Shown here piece after piece: positions 9,114-18,462 of a DNA stretch of 64,000 nt (positions are counted from its first letter, which is position 1; every line of letters begins with the position of its first letter). The position numbers were made by a program, and so were the translations under genes. Source of the stretch: Paraburkholderia humisilvae (GTDB lineage Bacteria; Pseudomonadota; Gammaproteobacteria; Burkholderiales; Burkholderiaceae). Where the stretch lies: NCBI RefSeq assembly GCF_902859855.1, contig NZ_CADIKH010000016.1:1-64000 (forward strand). The letters are read 5' to 3'. The notes under the pieces are model-generated. The model had not been told where the DNA came from and made no database searches. It saw only the letters and a list, made by a program, of their open reading frames with translations.

Positions 9114-10949
9114 TCACACCCGTTCGACGTCGTAGCGCTCGAGCCAGTCGATCAGCACGAGCGCTTGATCGAGATCGATCCGGTCGTTGCTGATGCTCAC
9201 CTTGCCGACCGGATTCCCAGATATGCCCCGCAACGCGTTGAGGTCGAACGTCTGCTGCATCATCGGCGACGGATTCGCGAGGCGCGCCGCCATCTGTCGC
9301 TGCAACAACCGTTCATAGCCCGGGTCCTGGGTGGCCGGATAGGGGCTCTTGGTTCGCTTGAGAATTGCTTCGGGCAGCACGTCGTCACAGGCGGCGCGCA
9401 GCAGGCTCTTTTCGCGTCCGTCGAATGTCTTCATGCTCCATGGCGTATTGAAGACGTACTGAGCGAGTTCGTGATCGCAAAACGGCACGCGCACTTCGAG
9501 TCCGACCGCCATGCTCATCCGGTCCTTGCGATCGAGCAGCACCGGTAGCCACGAGGTCAACGCGAGAAAGCAGAGTTCGCGCATGCGTTTTTCGGTGCTG
9601 TTCTCGCCGGGCAGGGACGGGGTGGCGGCGGTCAGTTGTGCATACATGTCCGCCTGGTATTCGGGCAAACGCAGCGCTTCGACCAGGTCTTTCGACAGCA
9701 CGTGGCCCAGGCCGGGAAAGTCCCGCAGCCACGGCAGCTGCGGCGCGTTGATGGCTTCGGGTAGGTGAAACCATTGATACCCACCAAAGACTTCATCGGC
9801 GGCTTCGCCGGACAGCGCGACCGTTGAATGTTTGCGCAGCGCGTCGAATAACAGGTAGAGCGACGGGTAAAGGTCGCTGCCGACGTTCCAGTTCGCGTCG
9901 AGCGCGTCCACCACTGCGCGACGTACGCCGGAATCGCCCAGTTGCTCGGGTTCGAGCACGACCTCGGTATGGTGCGTGTGCACTTCCTTGACGAATTCGT
10001 GCACGAACGGAGTGTCGGACGTGCCGCGAAGCGGGTCGGGCACGAACGCCATGCCCCGGTCGGGAAAGTCAACGGAGTAGGACCTGACAGGCGAGTGGGC
10101 GCGTCGCCGCATCACGCGGTCGGCGAGCGCGGTAATGGCCGATGAGTCGAGGCCGCCCGACAGCAGGCTGCATAGCGGCACGTCGGAAACGGTTTGCTGT
10201 TGCACGATCCGGTCCAGATGCGCGCGCACGGTCTCGATCGTGACCACGAGCGAATCGGTATGCTCGCGCGCTTCGAGTTTCCAGTAGCGGCGTTCGGTGA
10301 TCCCGCCGCGCGAGACGCGCACGACGTAGCCGGGTTTCACTTCGTGCATGCCGTCGTAAATCGCGCAGCCGGGGAGGCGGCCGGCGGTCAGTACCTGCCG
10401 TAACCCGTCGAGCCCGACGCGCGCGCGCACATCGGGATGCGCGAGAATCGCTTTCGGCTCGGAGCCGAACAGCACGCCGTGGCCGAACGGCTGATAGAAG
10501 AGCGGCTTCACACCGAACCGGTCGCGGATTAGCACCAGTTGCTGTTCGCGTACGTCCCAGATCGCGAACGCAAACATGCCGACAAAATGCTCCGCGCACG
10601 CATCGCCCCATTCGAGGTACGCGTGCAAGACGACCTCGGTGTCGCTCTTCGTTCTGAAGGCGTGACCGCGCTTGCGCAGTGCGTCGCGCAGTTCGACGAA
10701 GTTGTAGACCTCGCCGCTATAAGTGAGGCACGCGATGGCTCTGTTGTCTTCGGCAGCGCACATCGGCTGCACGCCACCTTCCAGATCGATAACCGCAAGC
10801 CGTCGATGACCCAACGCCGCATGTCGGTCAATCCAGATGCCTTGGGCGTCGGGGCCGCGCAACGCCATCGTGTCGGTCATCGCCTGAACGATCGGCCGCG
10901 CGCCGTTCAGATCGCAATCGTAGTCAACCCATCCCGCAATACCGCACAT
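9114..10949 (-). CDS. asnB: Asparagine synthetase (glutamine-hydrolysing)
   Basis: This 611-residue enzyme makes asparagine from aspartate, ATP and glutamine-derived ammonia. It begins MCGIAGW, so Cys2 is the class II glutaminase nucleophile once the initiator Met is removed. Further glutaminase-domain features are HRRLAVIDLEGG and FGVKPLFYQP. The synthetase domain carries the ATP pyrophosphatase loop SGGLDSSAI and the YSVDFPD region. CAGGAGACGTT precedes the start. It is longer than E. coli AsnB and belongs to the branch that may also amidate exopolysaccharide or peptide substrates, so the exact acceptor is not certain. No partner genes adjoin it. Confidence 0.92.
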   Translation of the reverse strand: MCGIAGWVDYDCDLNGARPIVQAMTDTMALRGPDAQGIWIDRHAALGHRRLAVIDLEGGVQPMCAAEDNRAIACLTYSGEVYNFVELRDALRKRGHAFRTKSDTEVVLHAYLEWGDACAEHFVGMFAFAIWDVREQQLVLIRDRFGVKPLFYQPFGHGVLFGSEPKAILAHPDVRARVGLDGLRQVLTAGRLPGCAIYDGMHEVKPGYVVRVSRGGITERRYWKLEAREHTDSLVVTIETVRAHLDRIVQQQTVSDVPLCSLLSGGLDSSAITALADRVMRRRAHSPVRSYSVDFPDRGMAFVPDPLRGTSDTPFVHEFVKEVHTHHTEVVLEPEQLGDSGVRRAVVDALDANWNVGSDLYPSLYLLFDALRKHSTVALSGEAADEVFGGYQWFHLPEAINAPQLPWLRDFPGLGHVLSKDLVEALRLPEYQADMYAQLTAATPSLPGENSTEKRMRELCFLALTSWLPVLLDRKDRMSMAVGLEVRVPFCDHELAQYVFNTPWSMKTFDGREKSLLRAACDDVLPEAILKRTKSPYPATQDPGYERLLQRQMAARLANPSPMMQQTFDLNALRGISGNPVGKVSISNDRIDLDQALVLIDWLERYDVERV

Positions 10950-11224
10950 AACGTCTCCTGACAGTCATCTAACGACGTGAGTGCACGCAGCGATCGGTCG
11001 CGTGTCGCGCGGACCCTCACGTGTGAATAACGCTTGTCTGCCAGGCAAATTCCTCGACGCTCGACAAGCGCGCTTCTTCTCTGCGGCCGATCGTCACGCG
11101 GGTTGCTTAATGGAGGCTTAAGCGCCGCGGCGCGGCTGTGCAACGTCGCATCGCACGGAAGGCGCCGGTCGCGAATGTGGCGGTTATCTGGATGCCGCGC
11201 CGGCGCAAAGACTTCGCCCCGGCT

Positions 11225-12211
11225 TCAGCCAGCATGCGCGTCGTGCGGCGGTGTGTACGTCCGCACGAGTCCCGCGCTTTGCATCGCGTCCATATGGCGT
11301 GCGATCGCACCGGGCGTCGTGACCCACACGTCGCCTTGCGCACGGGCCGCGGCGATGTGCTGGAGCGCCCGCCGCAAGTGACGCAGCCGGTAGGGCTGCC
11401 CGACCAGATACGGATGCAGCGCGATGCCCATCACGAGCGCTTGCGGATGCCGGCCTGAGCGCACCTGCTCGCGCATTTCGTCGAACTGGTCGATGATCAT
11501 GTCCGCGAATGCGCGCCCGTCGAGGTGACGGGCGATCATCATCGGCAGATCGTTCAGCTCCTGCGGATAGGGAATCGACCAGAGCGCACCGCTCCTGGTC
11601 GTCATTGGCACCGGGCGATCGTCGTGACACCAGTTCAGCGTATAGCGATAACCGGTCTCGGCCAGCAGGTCGGGTGTCGCGTGCGACTCGGAGATCCATG
11701 GCGACAGCCAGCCGGTTGGCGGCGTGCCCGTGTGCGCGGCGATCCGCTCGCGGCAATGCGCAAGCAGTGCGCGTTCGTCGGCTTCGCCGAGCGTGCTTTG
11801 CCGCTGCGAGTTCGTGTGGCCATGTCCGATCAACTCGTCACCGCGCGCGACGCACGCGTCGATCACTTCCGGGCAATGGTCGTATAGCGCCGTATTGATG
11901 AGTACCCCTGCCGGCATATCGAGTTGATCGAACAGTTCGAGGCAGCGCCATACGCCGACCCGATTGCCGTATTCGCGCCAGCTGTAGTTGAGCACATCCG
12001 GCTCCGGCGACACAGGGCCCAGCGCCGCACCGAGACCGCTGCCGAACGCGAAGTGTTCGATGTTGAAGCCCAGATAGACGGCGAGTCCTTTGTCGCCGGG
12101 CCAGCGGAACGCATCGGCGTGCGTGATAGGACGGTAAGCAAAGCGGCCGTGTGTCGCGAGCGGACCGAATGCGGCCGCATCGGCTGCGTGGACAGCGCGG
12201 GTTTCGTTCAT
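11225..12211 (-). CDS. PuuE-like polysaccharide deacetylase / allantoinase family protein
   Basis: The 328-residue protein has the carbohydrate esterase 4 / PuuE fold. NYSWREYGNRVGVWR, the metal-ligand-like GHGHTNSQ, TGWLSPWISESHAT and ALHPYLVGQPYR match the allantoinase PuuE pattern more than true chitin deacetylases. PuuE hydrolyses allantoin to allantoate. The gene is divergent from a GntR regulator and a BMP-type purine ABC transporter, which supports a role in breakdown of a purine-derived ring. Upstream bases show CCTCC rather than a Shine-Dalgarno site, so the start could be wrong by some residues. Confidence 0.75.
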   Translation of the reverse strand: MNETRAVHAADAAAFGPLATHGRFAYRPITHADAFRWPGDKGLAVYLGFNIEHFAFGSGLGAALGPVSPEPDVLNYSWREYGNRVGVWRCLELFDQLDMPAGVLINTALYDHCPEVIDACVARGDELIGHGHTNSQRQSTLGEADERALLAHCRERIAAHTGTPPTGWLSPWISESHATPDLLAETGYRYTLNWCHDDRPVPMTTRSGALWSIPYPQELNDLPMMIARHLDGRAFADMIIDQFDEMREQVRSGRHPQALVMGIALHPYLVGQPYRLRHLRRALQHIAAARAQGDVWVTTPGAIARHMDAMQSAGLVRTYTPPHDAHAG

Positions 12212-12614
12212 AGGCGAAGGACAGTGAAAGGAGGCATTCAGCTGTTAGCGAGGCACGCGGACACGGCCGGATTTCCGCTGTCCTGTATCCCTGACTAAAA
12301 ATCGTTGTCGACAATACGTGGTTTTCACGTATGCAGCAAGAAGTCAAAACGGTGTACCAAAACGGGGTGCCGATTCTTCGCTATGGCGCATGGCGCGCGC
12401 CAAAAGCGGGCGCGGCACGGTGTGAGTGCGGCGCTCGAAGCGAACGGACAGGTTGCCCTGAGTGTGTCGCGAAGCCGCATCTGTATGCCGCTTCGGGCCA
12501 GTTCAGTATTCTTGACGCTGGTGTCTGGCATACAAGTTGCGATCTATCGCGTCCACTTGCCAGTCCGTGCGCGATGCTGCGCGGCCGGTCCCGCTTCTCT
12601 TTCCGCTTTCCTTC
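12212..12614. other. Divergent intergenic region, PuuE-like gene / GntR regulator
   Basis: No gene is supported in these 403 bases. The frame of the regulator stays open back to about 12537, but ATG 12615 is the better start. Two dyads at 12305-12332, listed separately, are the likely binding sites for the adjacent GntR protein. Confidence 0.5.
12305..12332. promoter_or_regulatory. Two adjoining palindromes, candidate GntR operator
   Basis: TTGTCGACAA at 12305-12314 is a perfect 10-base palindrome. It adjoins a second dyad, ATACGTG-GTTTT-CACGTAT, at 12314-12332. FadR/FCD-type GntR proteins commonly bind sites of the form TnGT-n-ACnA, which the first palindrome fits closely apart from centre spacing. 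The location between the divergent PuuE-like gene and the GntR gene suggests autoregulation and joint control. Confidence 0.5.
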
Positions 12615-13388
12615 ATGAAGCCAGTCAGTCGTGCCGATGTCGCCTATCTGTCGTTGCGGCAGGCCATTGTCGAGCAAGCGCTCGTACCCGGCACAAAGCT
12701 GCCCGAAGACGCGCTGGCCGCGCATTTCGGCGTGAGCCGCACACTGATTCGCGCGGCCCTCGCGCGGCTCGCGAACGAAGGTCTGATCGACACCGGCAAC
12801 AAGCGCACCGCGACCGTTGCGCGGCCTAGCCGCGAAGAAGCGAAGGCGGTTTTCGATGTGCGCCGCTGTCTCGAAGTGGAGGTCGTGCGTCTGGTCGCGC
12901 AGAACTGGCAGCCGCAGTTCGCCGCGCTGCTTGAGGACCACGTGCGCGCCGAGGAGGCCACGCTCGGCGCCGGCAGCGCGAAGCTCGAGCTGCGCATTGC
13001 CAGCGAGTTCCATCTGCTGCTCGCGCAACTCACCGGCAATCCGCTGATGGAGCGCTACGTGTCCGAGGTCGTGTCGCGTTGCTCGCTGATCCTCGCCGTG
13101 CATGGACATGAGCCGTCGCAGGAGTGCGGGATGCGCGAGCATCGCACGCTGATCGAAGCGCTGCGCAAGCGCGACGCGGTTCGGGCGCAACAACTGATGC
13201 GCGACCACCTGGAGGCGCTCGAAGCGCGTTCGCTGGTCCATCCCCCGGACGAAGGGCCGGCTGACGTCGTCGAGATACTCGGCCGCTATTCGGCGGCTTT
13301 CGCGTCAGCCGACCAACCGGTGGCGCGGCCTCGCGCGGCCACGGGCACATCGCGCGAGGCCGCGGCAAAGCGTACCCGCAAACGATGA
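12615..13388 (+). CDS. GntR-family regulator, FadR/FCD subfamily
   Basis: This 257-residue DNA-binding repressor or activator has a winged helix at residues 8-70 (SLRQAIVEQALVPGTKLPED, then VSRTLIRAALARLANEGLI). It is followed by an all-helical FCD ligand domain with candidate metal-ligand positions in ASEFHLLLAQLTGN and REHRTLIEALRKRD. The C-terminal tail is rich in Ala and Arg. It is the first gene of the BMP transporter cluster, 98 bases upstream of the binding protein, and probably responds to a purine or a breakdown product. ATG 12615 matches the usual family N-terminus. Confidence 0.9.
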   Translation: MKPVSRADVAYLSLRQAIVEQALVPGTKLPEDALAAHFGVSRTLIRAALARLANEGLIDTGNKRTATVARPSREEAKAVFDVRRCLEVEVVRLVAQNWQPQFAALLEDHVRAEEATLGAGSAKLELRIASEFHLLLAQLTGNPLMERYVSEVVSRCSLILAVHGHEPSQECGMREHRTLIEALRKRDAVRAQQLMRDHLEALEARSLVHPPDEGPADVVEILGRYSAAFASADQPVARPRAATGTSREAAAKRTRKR

Positions 13389-13486
13389 TCCGGCCGTGAA
13401 CCGCTCGCAAACGATAGCCACCGCCCCCGCGACCTGAAACGTCATCCGTACACGCCTGAACAAACACACGCCTGGAGCGATCACCC

Positions 13487-14596
13487 ATGAAGCAGCAGAT
13501 GAATCGACGACACTTTCTCGCGCTGTCCGGCGCCGGCGCCTTCGGGCTTGCCGCCGGCATGCTGCCGCAGGTCGCCGCCGCGAAAGACAAGTTGACGATC
13601 GGCATCGTCTACGTCGGCCCGCGCGACGACTTCGGCTGGAACCAGTCGCATGCGGTTGCCGCGCAGGCGTTGCGCTCGCTGCCGAACGTGAACGTGGTCG
13701 AGGAAGAGAACGTGGCCGAAACGATCGCGGTGCGCAAAACGATGGAGTCGATGATCCAGCTCGATGGCGCATCGCTGATTCTCGGCACGTCGTTCGGCTA
13801 CTTCGATCCATATATGGTCGATCTTGCGCGCGCGTATCCGAACGTGCAGTTCCGGCATGCCAGCAAGCTGTGGGACCCCGCGAAGAACCCGGCCAACCTG
13901 GGCGGCTATTTCGCGTACCGCGACCAGGGCCATTACGTGAACGGCGTCGCAGCCGGCCTGTCGACGAAGAGCAATCAGATTGGCTATGTCGCGGCCAAGC
14001 CGATCGGCATCGTGCTGCGCACGATCAATTCATTCGCGCTCGGCGTTCGCAAGGTGAACCCGAATGCGAAGGTCAAGCTGATCTTCACCGGCGACTGGTC
14101 GCTGCCGGTGCGCGAAGCGGAAGCCACCAACGCGCTGATCGCGGGCGGCTGCGACGTGATCGCATGTCACGTCGACAGTCCGAAGGTGGTGGTCGAAACC
14201 GCCGAGCAGCATGGCGCGAAAAGTTGCGGACACAACACTTCGCAGGCGGCGCTTGCGCCGAAGGGGTTTATCACCGGCGCCGAGGCAAAGTGGGAGACCG
14301 CATACAAGAGCTATGCGACCGACATCGCCGCGGGCCGCAAGCTGCCCAACGTGATGTATGGCGGCTATGACAAGGATCTGGTCGCGAGCACGCCGTTCGG
14401 CGCCGGCGCGACGCCGCAGGCACGCAGCGCGGCGCTTGCCGCGATTGCCGACCTGAAAGCGGGCAAGCCAGTCTATGTCGGTCCGATTCGCAGCAACACC
14501 GGCAAGATCGTGATCGACAAGACGTACGGCAACTACGATCCGTTCCTCGAACAGACCAACTACCTGGTCGAAGGCGTGATCGGTTCGATCGCGTGA
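13487..14596 (+). CDS. BMP-family ABC transporter substrate-binding protein
   Basis: This 369-residue periplasmic receptor has an N-terminus (NRRHFLALSGAGAFGLAAG) that looks like a Tat signal with a twin-Arg start. The mature protein opens KLTIGIVYVGPRDDFGWNQS, the typical BMP/PnrA start, and ends in the BMP C-terminal pattern. Members of this family bind nucleosides or purine bases. GGAG precedes the start. It is followed by two permeases and a double ATPase, which makes a complete importer. Ligand identity cannot be read from sequence, but the flanking deaminase and PuuE-like genes favour a purine. Confidence 0.92.
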   Translation: MKQQMNRRHFLALSGAGAFGLAAGMLPQVAAAKDKLTIGIVYVGPRDDFGWNQSHAVAAQALRSLPNVNVVEEENVAETIAVRKTMESMIQLDGASLILGTSFGYFDPYMVDLARAYPNVQFRHASKLWDPAKNPANLGGYFAYRDQGHYVNGVAAGLSTKSNQIGYVAAKPIGIVLRTINSFALGVRKVNPNAKVKLIFTGDWSLPVREAEATNALIAGGCDVIACHVDSPKVVVETAEQHGAKSCGHNTSQAALAPKGFITGAEAKWETAYKSYATDIAAGRKLPNVMYGGYDKDLVASTPFGAGATPQARSAALAAIADLKAGKPVYVGPIRSNTGKIVIDKTYGNYDPFLEQTNYLVEGVIGSIA

Positions 14597-14670
14597 GCAT
14601 GGATTGCGCGGACCGGTTCGCGTTGGGCGGACCCGGTCCGCGCGTGGAATGACTTTATCTGCAACTGGCT

Positions 14671-15825
14671 ATGGCAAGCGACCCGACGCAATCGGTTACA
14701 CACCCCGTGACGCGGCCGTCGACAGCCGGTGCGTTGCACGCGCGCGGCGAGCGCTTCCTGCCGCTTCGGCAAAGCGCGGAAATGCTGACGATTTCGCTGC
14801 TGGCCGTATGCGGCGCGGCCGCGCTCTTTTCGCTGCTGCTGCTGGCGCTCGGCACGCCGCCCGGTGAATTTTTCGAGTTGCTGTGGCGCGGCGGCTTCGG
14901 CACCTGGTTCTCGCTGCAGAACACGCTGGTGCGCGCGGCGCCGCTCGTGTTTACCGCGCTGACCGTCGCGATACCGGCACAGCTTGGCCTCGTCGTGATC
15001 GGCGGCGAGGGCGCGCTCGTGCTGGGCGGATTCGCGGCCGCCTGTGCCGCGCTGCCGTTTAACGGCGGCGGTCCCACGGCGCTCGTCACGCTGGCGATGG
15101 TCGCCGCGGCGCTCGCGAGCGGCGCTGCATGGATCGGCCTGGTCGGCGCGCTCAGGCACTTTCGCGGGGTCAACGAGACGATCTCGAGTCTGCTGATGTC
15201 GTATCTCGCGATCGCGCTCATGAACTTCTTCGTCGAAGGGCCGCTGCGCGATCCGGCCAGTCCGATCAAATCGTCGACGCGGCCGATCGGCGACGCGAAC
15301 ATGGTCGGCAACCTGCCCGGCACGAGCGTGCACTGGGGGTTGGCCGTGAGCGTCGCGCTCGCGCTCGTCGCGTGGCTGCTGATGCGCCGCACGACGTTCG
15401 GCTTCGCCGCGCGGCTTACCGGCGGCAATCTGCGCGCTGCGCGCGCACAGGGTTTGCCGGTCGGCCGGCTGATCGTGACCGCCTGTGCGCTCGCCGGCGC
15501 CTGCGCGGGTCTGGCCGGCTATTTCGAAGTGGCCGCGGTGCAAGGGCGCGCGAACGCGTCGCTGGCGGCGGGCTACGGCTTCTCCGGCATTCTCGTGTCG
15601 TTTCTCGCGCGCCACAACCCGCTCGCGATCGTGCCGGTCGCGATCCTGGTCGGCGGCATTTCGGCGGCCGGCGGCCTGATCCAGCGGCGGCTCGATCTGC
15701 CGGACGCAACGGTGCTGTTGCTGCAAGGCACGCTGTTCGTCGTGCTGCTCGCCAGCGAAACGCTATACGGGCGCTTCGCGATCTTCCGGGCGGCGCGCAG
15801 CGCACCCGGCATCGAGGGAGACTGA
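14671..15825 (+). CDS. ABC transporter permease, BMP/nucleoside type (first subunit)
   Basis: The 384-residue inner-membrane protein has roughly nine to ten hydrophobic segments. The conserved family segment GVNETISSLLMSYLAIALMN and the later AGYGFSGILVSFLARHNPL identify the BMP-linked permease family related to sugar and branched-chain importers. The hydrophilic N-terminal 40 residues are cytoplasmic. It lies 74 bases after the binding protein and one base before the second permease, so translation is probably coupled. Confidence 0.92.
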   Translation: MASDPTQSVTHPVTRPSTAGALHARGERFLPLRQSAEMLTISLLAVCGAAALFSLLLLALGTPPGEFFELLWRGGFGTWFSLQNTLVRAAPLVFTALTVAIPAQLGLVVIGGEGALVLGGFAAACAALPFNGGGPTALVTLAMVAAALASGAAWIGLVGALRHFRGVNETISSLLMSYLAIALMNFFVEGPLRDPASPIKSSTRPIGDANMVGNLPGTSVHWGLAVSVALALVAWLLMRRTTFGFAARLTGGNLRAARAQGLPVGRLIVTACALAGACAGLAGYFEVAAVQGRANASLAAGYGFSGILVSFLARHNPLAIVPVAILVGGISAAGGLIQRRLDLPDATVLLLQGTLFVVLLASETLYGRFAIFRAARSAPGIEGD

Positions 15826-15826
15826 A

Positions 15827-16756
15827 ATGGCCACTACGGATATCGGTATCTGGGCCGTGCCGCTCGCGATGCTTGCGGGTGCGATCCGCGTATCGACGCC
15901 GTTCCTGTTCGTCAGTCTCGGCGAATGCCTGACGGAGAAGTCAGGGCGCATCAACCTCGGGCTCGAAGGCACGCTCGTATTCGGCGCAATGGCGGCCTAT
16001 GCGGTGAGTTTTCATACACATTCACCGTGGCTCGGCACGTTGTGCGCGGGTTTCGCGGGCGCTGCATTCGGTGCGCTGCATGGCGCGATCTGCCGGTTGC
16101 CGCGCGTGAACGATATCGCGATCGGCATTGCGATGATGCTGTTCGGCACCGGTCTCGCGTTCTTTTTCGGCAAGCCGTATATCCAGCCGGATGCGCCGCA
16201 TCTGCCGTCGCTCGCGCTCGGCGCATGGTCGTCGCTGCCGCAGGTGCAGGCGGCGTTGCAGATCAATCCGCTGTTCCTGATCGGCATTGCGCTGGCGGTC
16301 GTGTTCGCGTGGGCGCTGCGGCGTACGCGCTGGGGGCTCATCGTGCGCATGTGCGGCGATTCCGCGGCCGCGACCCGCGCGGCCGGCTATTCGGTCGACG
16401 GCGTGCGGCTTGCGGTGACCGCGCTCGGCGGCTTCATGGCGGGTGTCGGCGGCGCGTTTCTGTCGCTGTCGTACCCCGGCAGCTGGAGCGAGGGCCTGTC
16501 GTCCGGGCAGGGGATGATGGCGGTCGCGCTCGTGATCTTCGCGCGCTGGCATCCGCTCGCGTGTATCGGCGCCGCGCTGCTGTTCGGCGCGGCGGGGGCG
16601 ATCGGGCCCGCGCTGCAAAGTGTCGGCATGACATCGGGCTACTACTTTTTCAATGCGGCGCCTTATCTGCTGACGCTCGTGGTGCTGGTCGCAGCGTCGT
16701 CGCCGCGGCGCAATCTGAAAGGCGTGCCGGCCGAACTGTCGATTTCGCGCCGCTGA
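15827..16756 (+). CDS. ABC transporter permease, BMP/nucleoside type (second subunit)
   Basis: The 309-residue inner-membrane partner of the preceding permease has about eight hydrophobic segments. It contains SGRINLGLEGTLVFGAMAAY and SYPGSWSEGLSSGQGMMAVA, which are hallmarks of the second BMP-type permease. GAGGGAGACTGAA precedes the start and overlaps the upstream stop region. The two permeases would form the heterodimeric channel energised by the ATPase that follows 79 bases later. Confidence 0.92.
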   Translation: MATTDIGIWAVPLAMLAGAIRVSTPFLFVSLGECLTEKSGRINLGLEGTLVFGAMAAYAVSFHTHSPWLGTLCAGFAGAAFGALHGAICRLPRVNDIAIGIAMMLFGTGLAFFFGKPYIQPDAPHLPSLALGAWSSLPQVQAALQINPLFLIGIALAVVFAWALRRTRWGLIVRMCGDSAAATRAAGYSVDGVRLAVTALGGFMAGVGGAFLSLSYPGSWSEGLSSGQGMMAVALVIFARWHPLACIGAALLFGAAGAIGPALQSVGMTSGYYFFNAAPYLLTLVVLVAASSPRRNLKGVPAELSISRR

Positions 16757-16835
16757 TGTCAGCCAGTCGTGGCGCGCGCCGCGCGTGGGCACAAGGCCCG
16801 ATGCGGCGCGCGCGATCCGGTTCGAGGGGTTCACC

Positions 16836-18434
16836 ATGATTCATCCATCCGCTGTTCCTTCCGCGCGGCGCGTCAGCGACCGGCCGGGCCGCGCCGGCCT
16901 CATGCTCGAAACGATCGGGATGACGAAGCATTTCGGCGCGCACGTCGCGCTCGACGATGTGTCGATCAGGATTCGCGCGGGCACCATCCATGCGCTGCTC
17001 GGCGAGAATGGGGCAGGCAAGTCGACGCTCGTCAAATGCATCATGGGAGAACACAGGCCGACGCGCGGCCAGCTCCTGCTCGACAACCGCGAGGTGGCGA
17101 TCGACGGCATCCGCGACGCGCATCAGCACGGCATGGGAATGGTCTATCAGCATTTCACGCTGGTGCCGTCGTTGAGCGCCGCGGAGAATCTGGTGATGGC
17201 GCGGCCCGAGGTGCCGGCGCTGATCGACTGGCGCGCCGAGAAGGCCAGGCTCCATGCGTTTCTTGAACGGATGCCGTTCAGGCTGCCGCTCGACCGGCCG
17301 GTCGCGAGCTTTGCGGCGGGCGAACGACAGAAGCTCGAAATACTCAAGCAGTTGTATCTGGCGCGGCGTCTGCTGATTCTCGACGAGCCAACCTCGGCGC
17401 TGACCCCGGGCGAGGCCGACCAGGTGCTGTCGCTGCTGCGCACGCTCACGCGCAGCGAAGGGCTGACCGTGATCATGATCAGCCACAAGTTTCGCGAAGT
17501 GATGCAGTATGCGGACGACGTCAGCGTGCTCAGGCGCGGCAGGCTGGCGGGCGCGGGCACGGTCGGCGACCTGTCGGTCGATGCGATGAGCCGGATGATG
17601 GTCGGCGACGCCGTACTGCGCGAAGCGGCGCCGCGGCGGACATGGAACTTCGCCGCGCAGCCGGTTGCGCTCGCGCTCGAGCGCATCAGCGCGGCCGACG
17701 ACGACGGACTGCCGGCGGTGCGCGAGGTGAGTCTCGCGGTGCGTGCGGGCGAGGTGGTCGGCATTGCGGGCGTGTCGGGCAACGGTCAGGCCGAGCTGGT
17801 CGAGGTGCTATCGGGCCAGCGCGCCGCCAGCGGCGGGCGCCTGCAGGTCAACCAGCGCGTGTACCGGCCGCTGCGTGCGCAGATGCGCGCGGGCAAAGTG
17901 TTCTGCTTGCCGGAGGAGCCGCTGCGCAATGCCGCGGTCGCGCAAATGACGGTCGCCGAGAACATTGCGTTTCGCGTATTCGATCAGCCGGGCCTGCGTG
18001 GCGTGGGCGGATGGCTGTCGCCCGCGCGGATTCGCGCGTATGCGCGGCGGCTGATCGCCGCGTATCGCGTGAAGACGGCATCGCCCGACGAGCCGATTAG
18101 CAACCTGTCGGGCGGCAATGTGCAGCGCGCGATTCTGTCGCGCGAACTGTCCGGCGACGTCGATGTGCTGATCGTTGCGAATCCGTGTTTCGGTCTCGAC
18201 TTTGCGTCGGCGGCGGAGATTCGCGCACGCATCGTCGAGCAGCGCAATCGGGGTGCCGCTGTGCTGTTGATCTCGGAAGACCTCGACGAGATCGTCGAGC
18301 TTGCCGATCGGATCGCGGTGATGAGCGAAGGGCGAATCGTGTACGACGCACCCGCGCATGAGACCGATCAACAGGCGATCGCGCGTGCGATGGCGGGTGC
18401 GGCCACCGATGCGCTATCGGTGCAGCCGGCCTGA
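16836..18434 (+). CDS. ABC transporter ATP-binding protein with two ATPase domains, BMP/nucleoside type
   Basis: This 532-residue cytoplasmic protein has two ABC domains in tandem. Domain one has Walker A GENGAGKST at residues 56-64, a degenerate signature ASFAAGERQKLEIL, and Walker B LLILDEPTSAL. Domain two has a degenerate Walker A (GVSGNGQAELVE), signature NLSGGNVQRAILSREL and the segment VLIVANPCFGLD at the Walker B position, where the usual DEPT is replaced. This asymmetry is normal for sugar and nucleoside importers. The frame is open from a GTG at 16785, but ATG 16836 with GAGGGG upstream fits better. Confidence 0.92.
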   Translation: MIHPSAVPSARRVSDRPGRAGLMLETIGMTKHFGAHVALDDVSIRIRAGTIHALLGENGAGKSTLVKCIMGEHRPTRGQLLLDNREVAIDGIRDAHQHGMGMVYQHFTLVPSLSAAENLVMARPEVPALIDWRAEKARLHAFLERMPFRLPLDRPVASFAAGERQKLEILKQLYLARRLLILDEPTSALTPGEADQVLSLLRTLTRSEGLTVIMISHKFREVMQYADDVSVLRRGRLAGAGTVGDLSVDAMSRMMVGDAVLREAAPRRTWNFAAQPVALALERISAADDDGLPAVREVSLAVRAGEVVGIAGVSGNGQAELVEVLSGQRAASGGRLQVNQRVYRPLRAQMRAGKVFCLPEEPLRNAAVAQMTVAENIAFRVFDQPGLRGVGGWLSPARIRAYARRLIAAYRVKTASPDEPISNLSGGNVQRAILSRELSGDVDVLIVANPCFGLDFASAAEIRARIVEQRNRGAAVLLISEDLDEIVELADRIAVMSEGRIVYDAPAHETDQQAIARAMAGAATDALSVQPA

Positions 18435-18462
18435 GCCTGCTGCGGCGTCTTGTGCATCGGAT

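Noticed and set aside
14560..15726. 388-codon open frame on the minus strand across the ABC permease
   Set aside because: The permease on the plus strand is certain; the antisense frame is a GC artefact rich in Arg and Gln.
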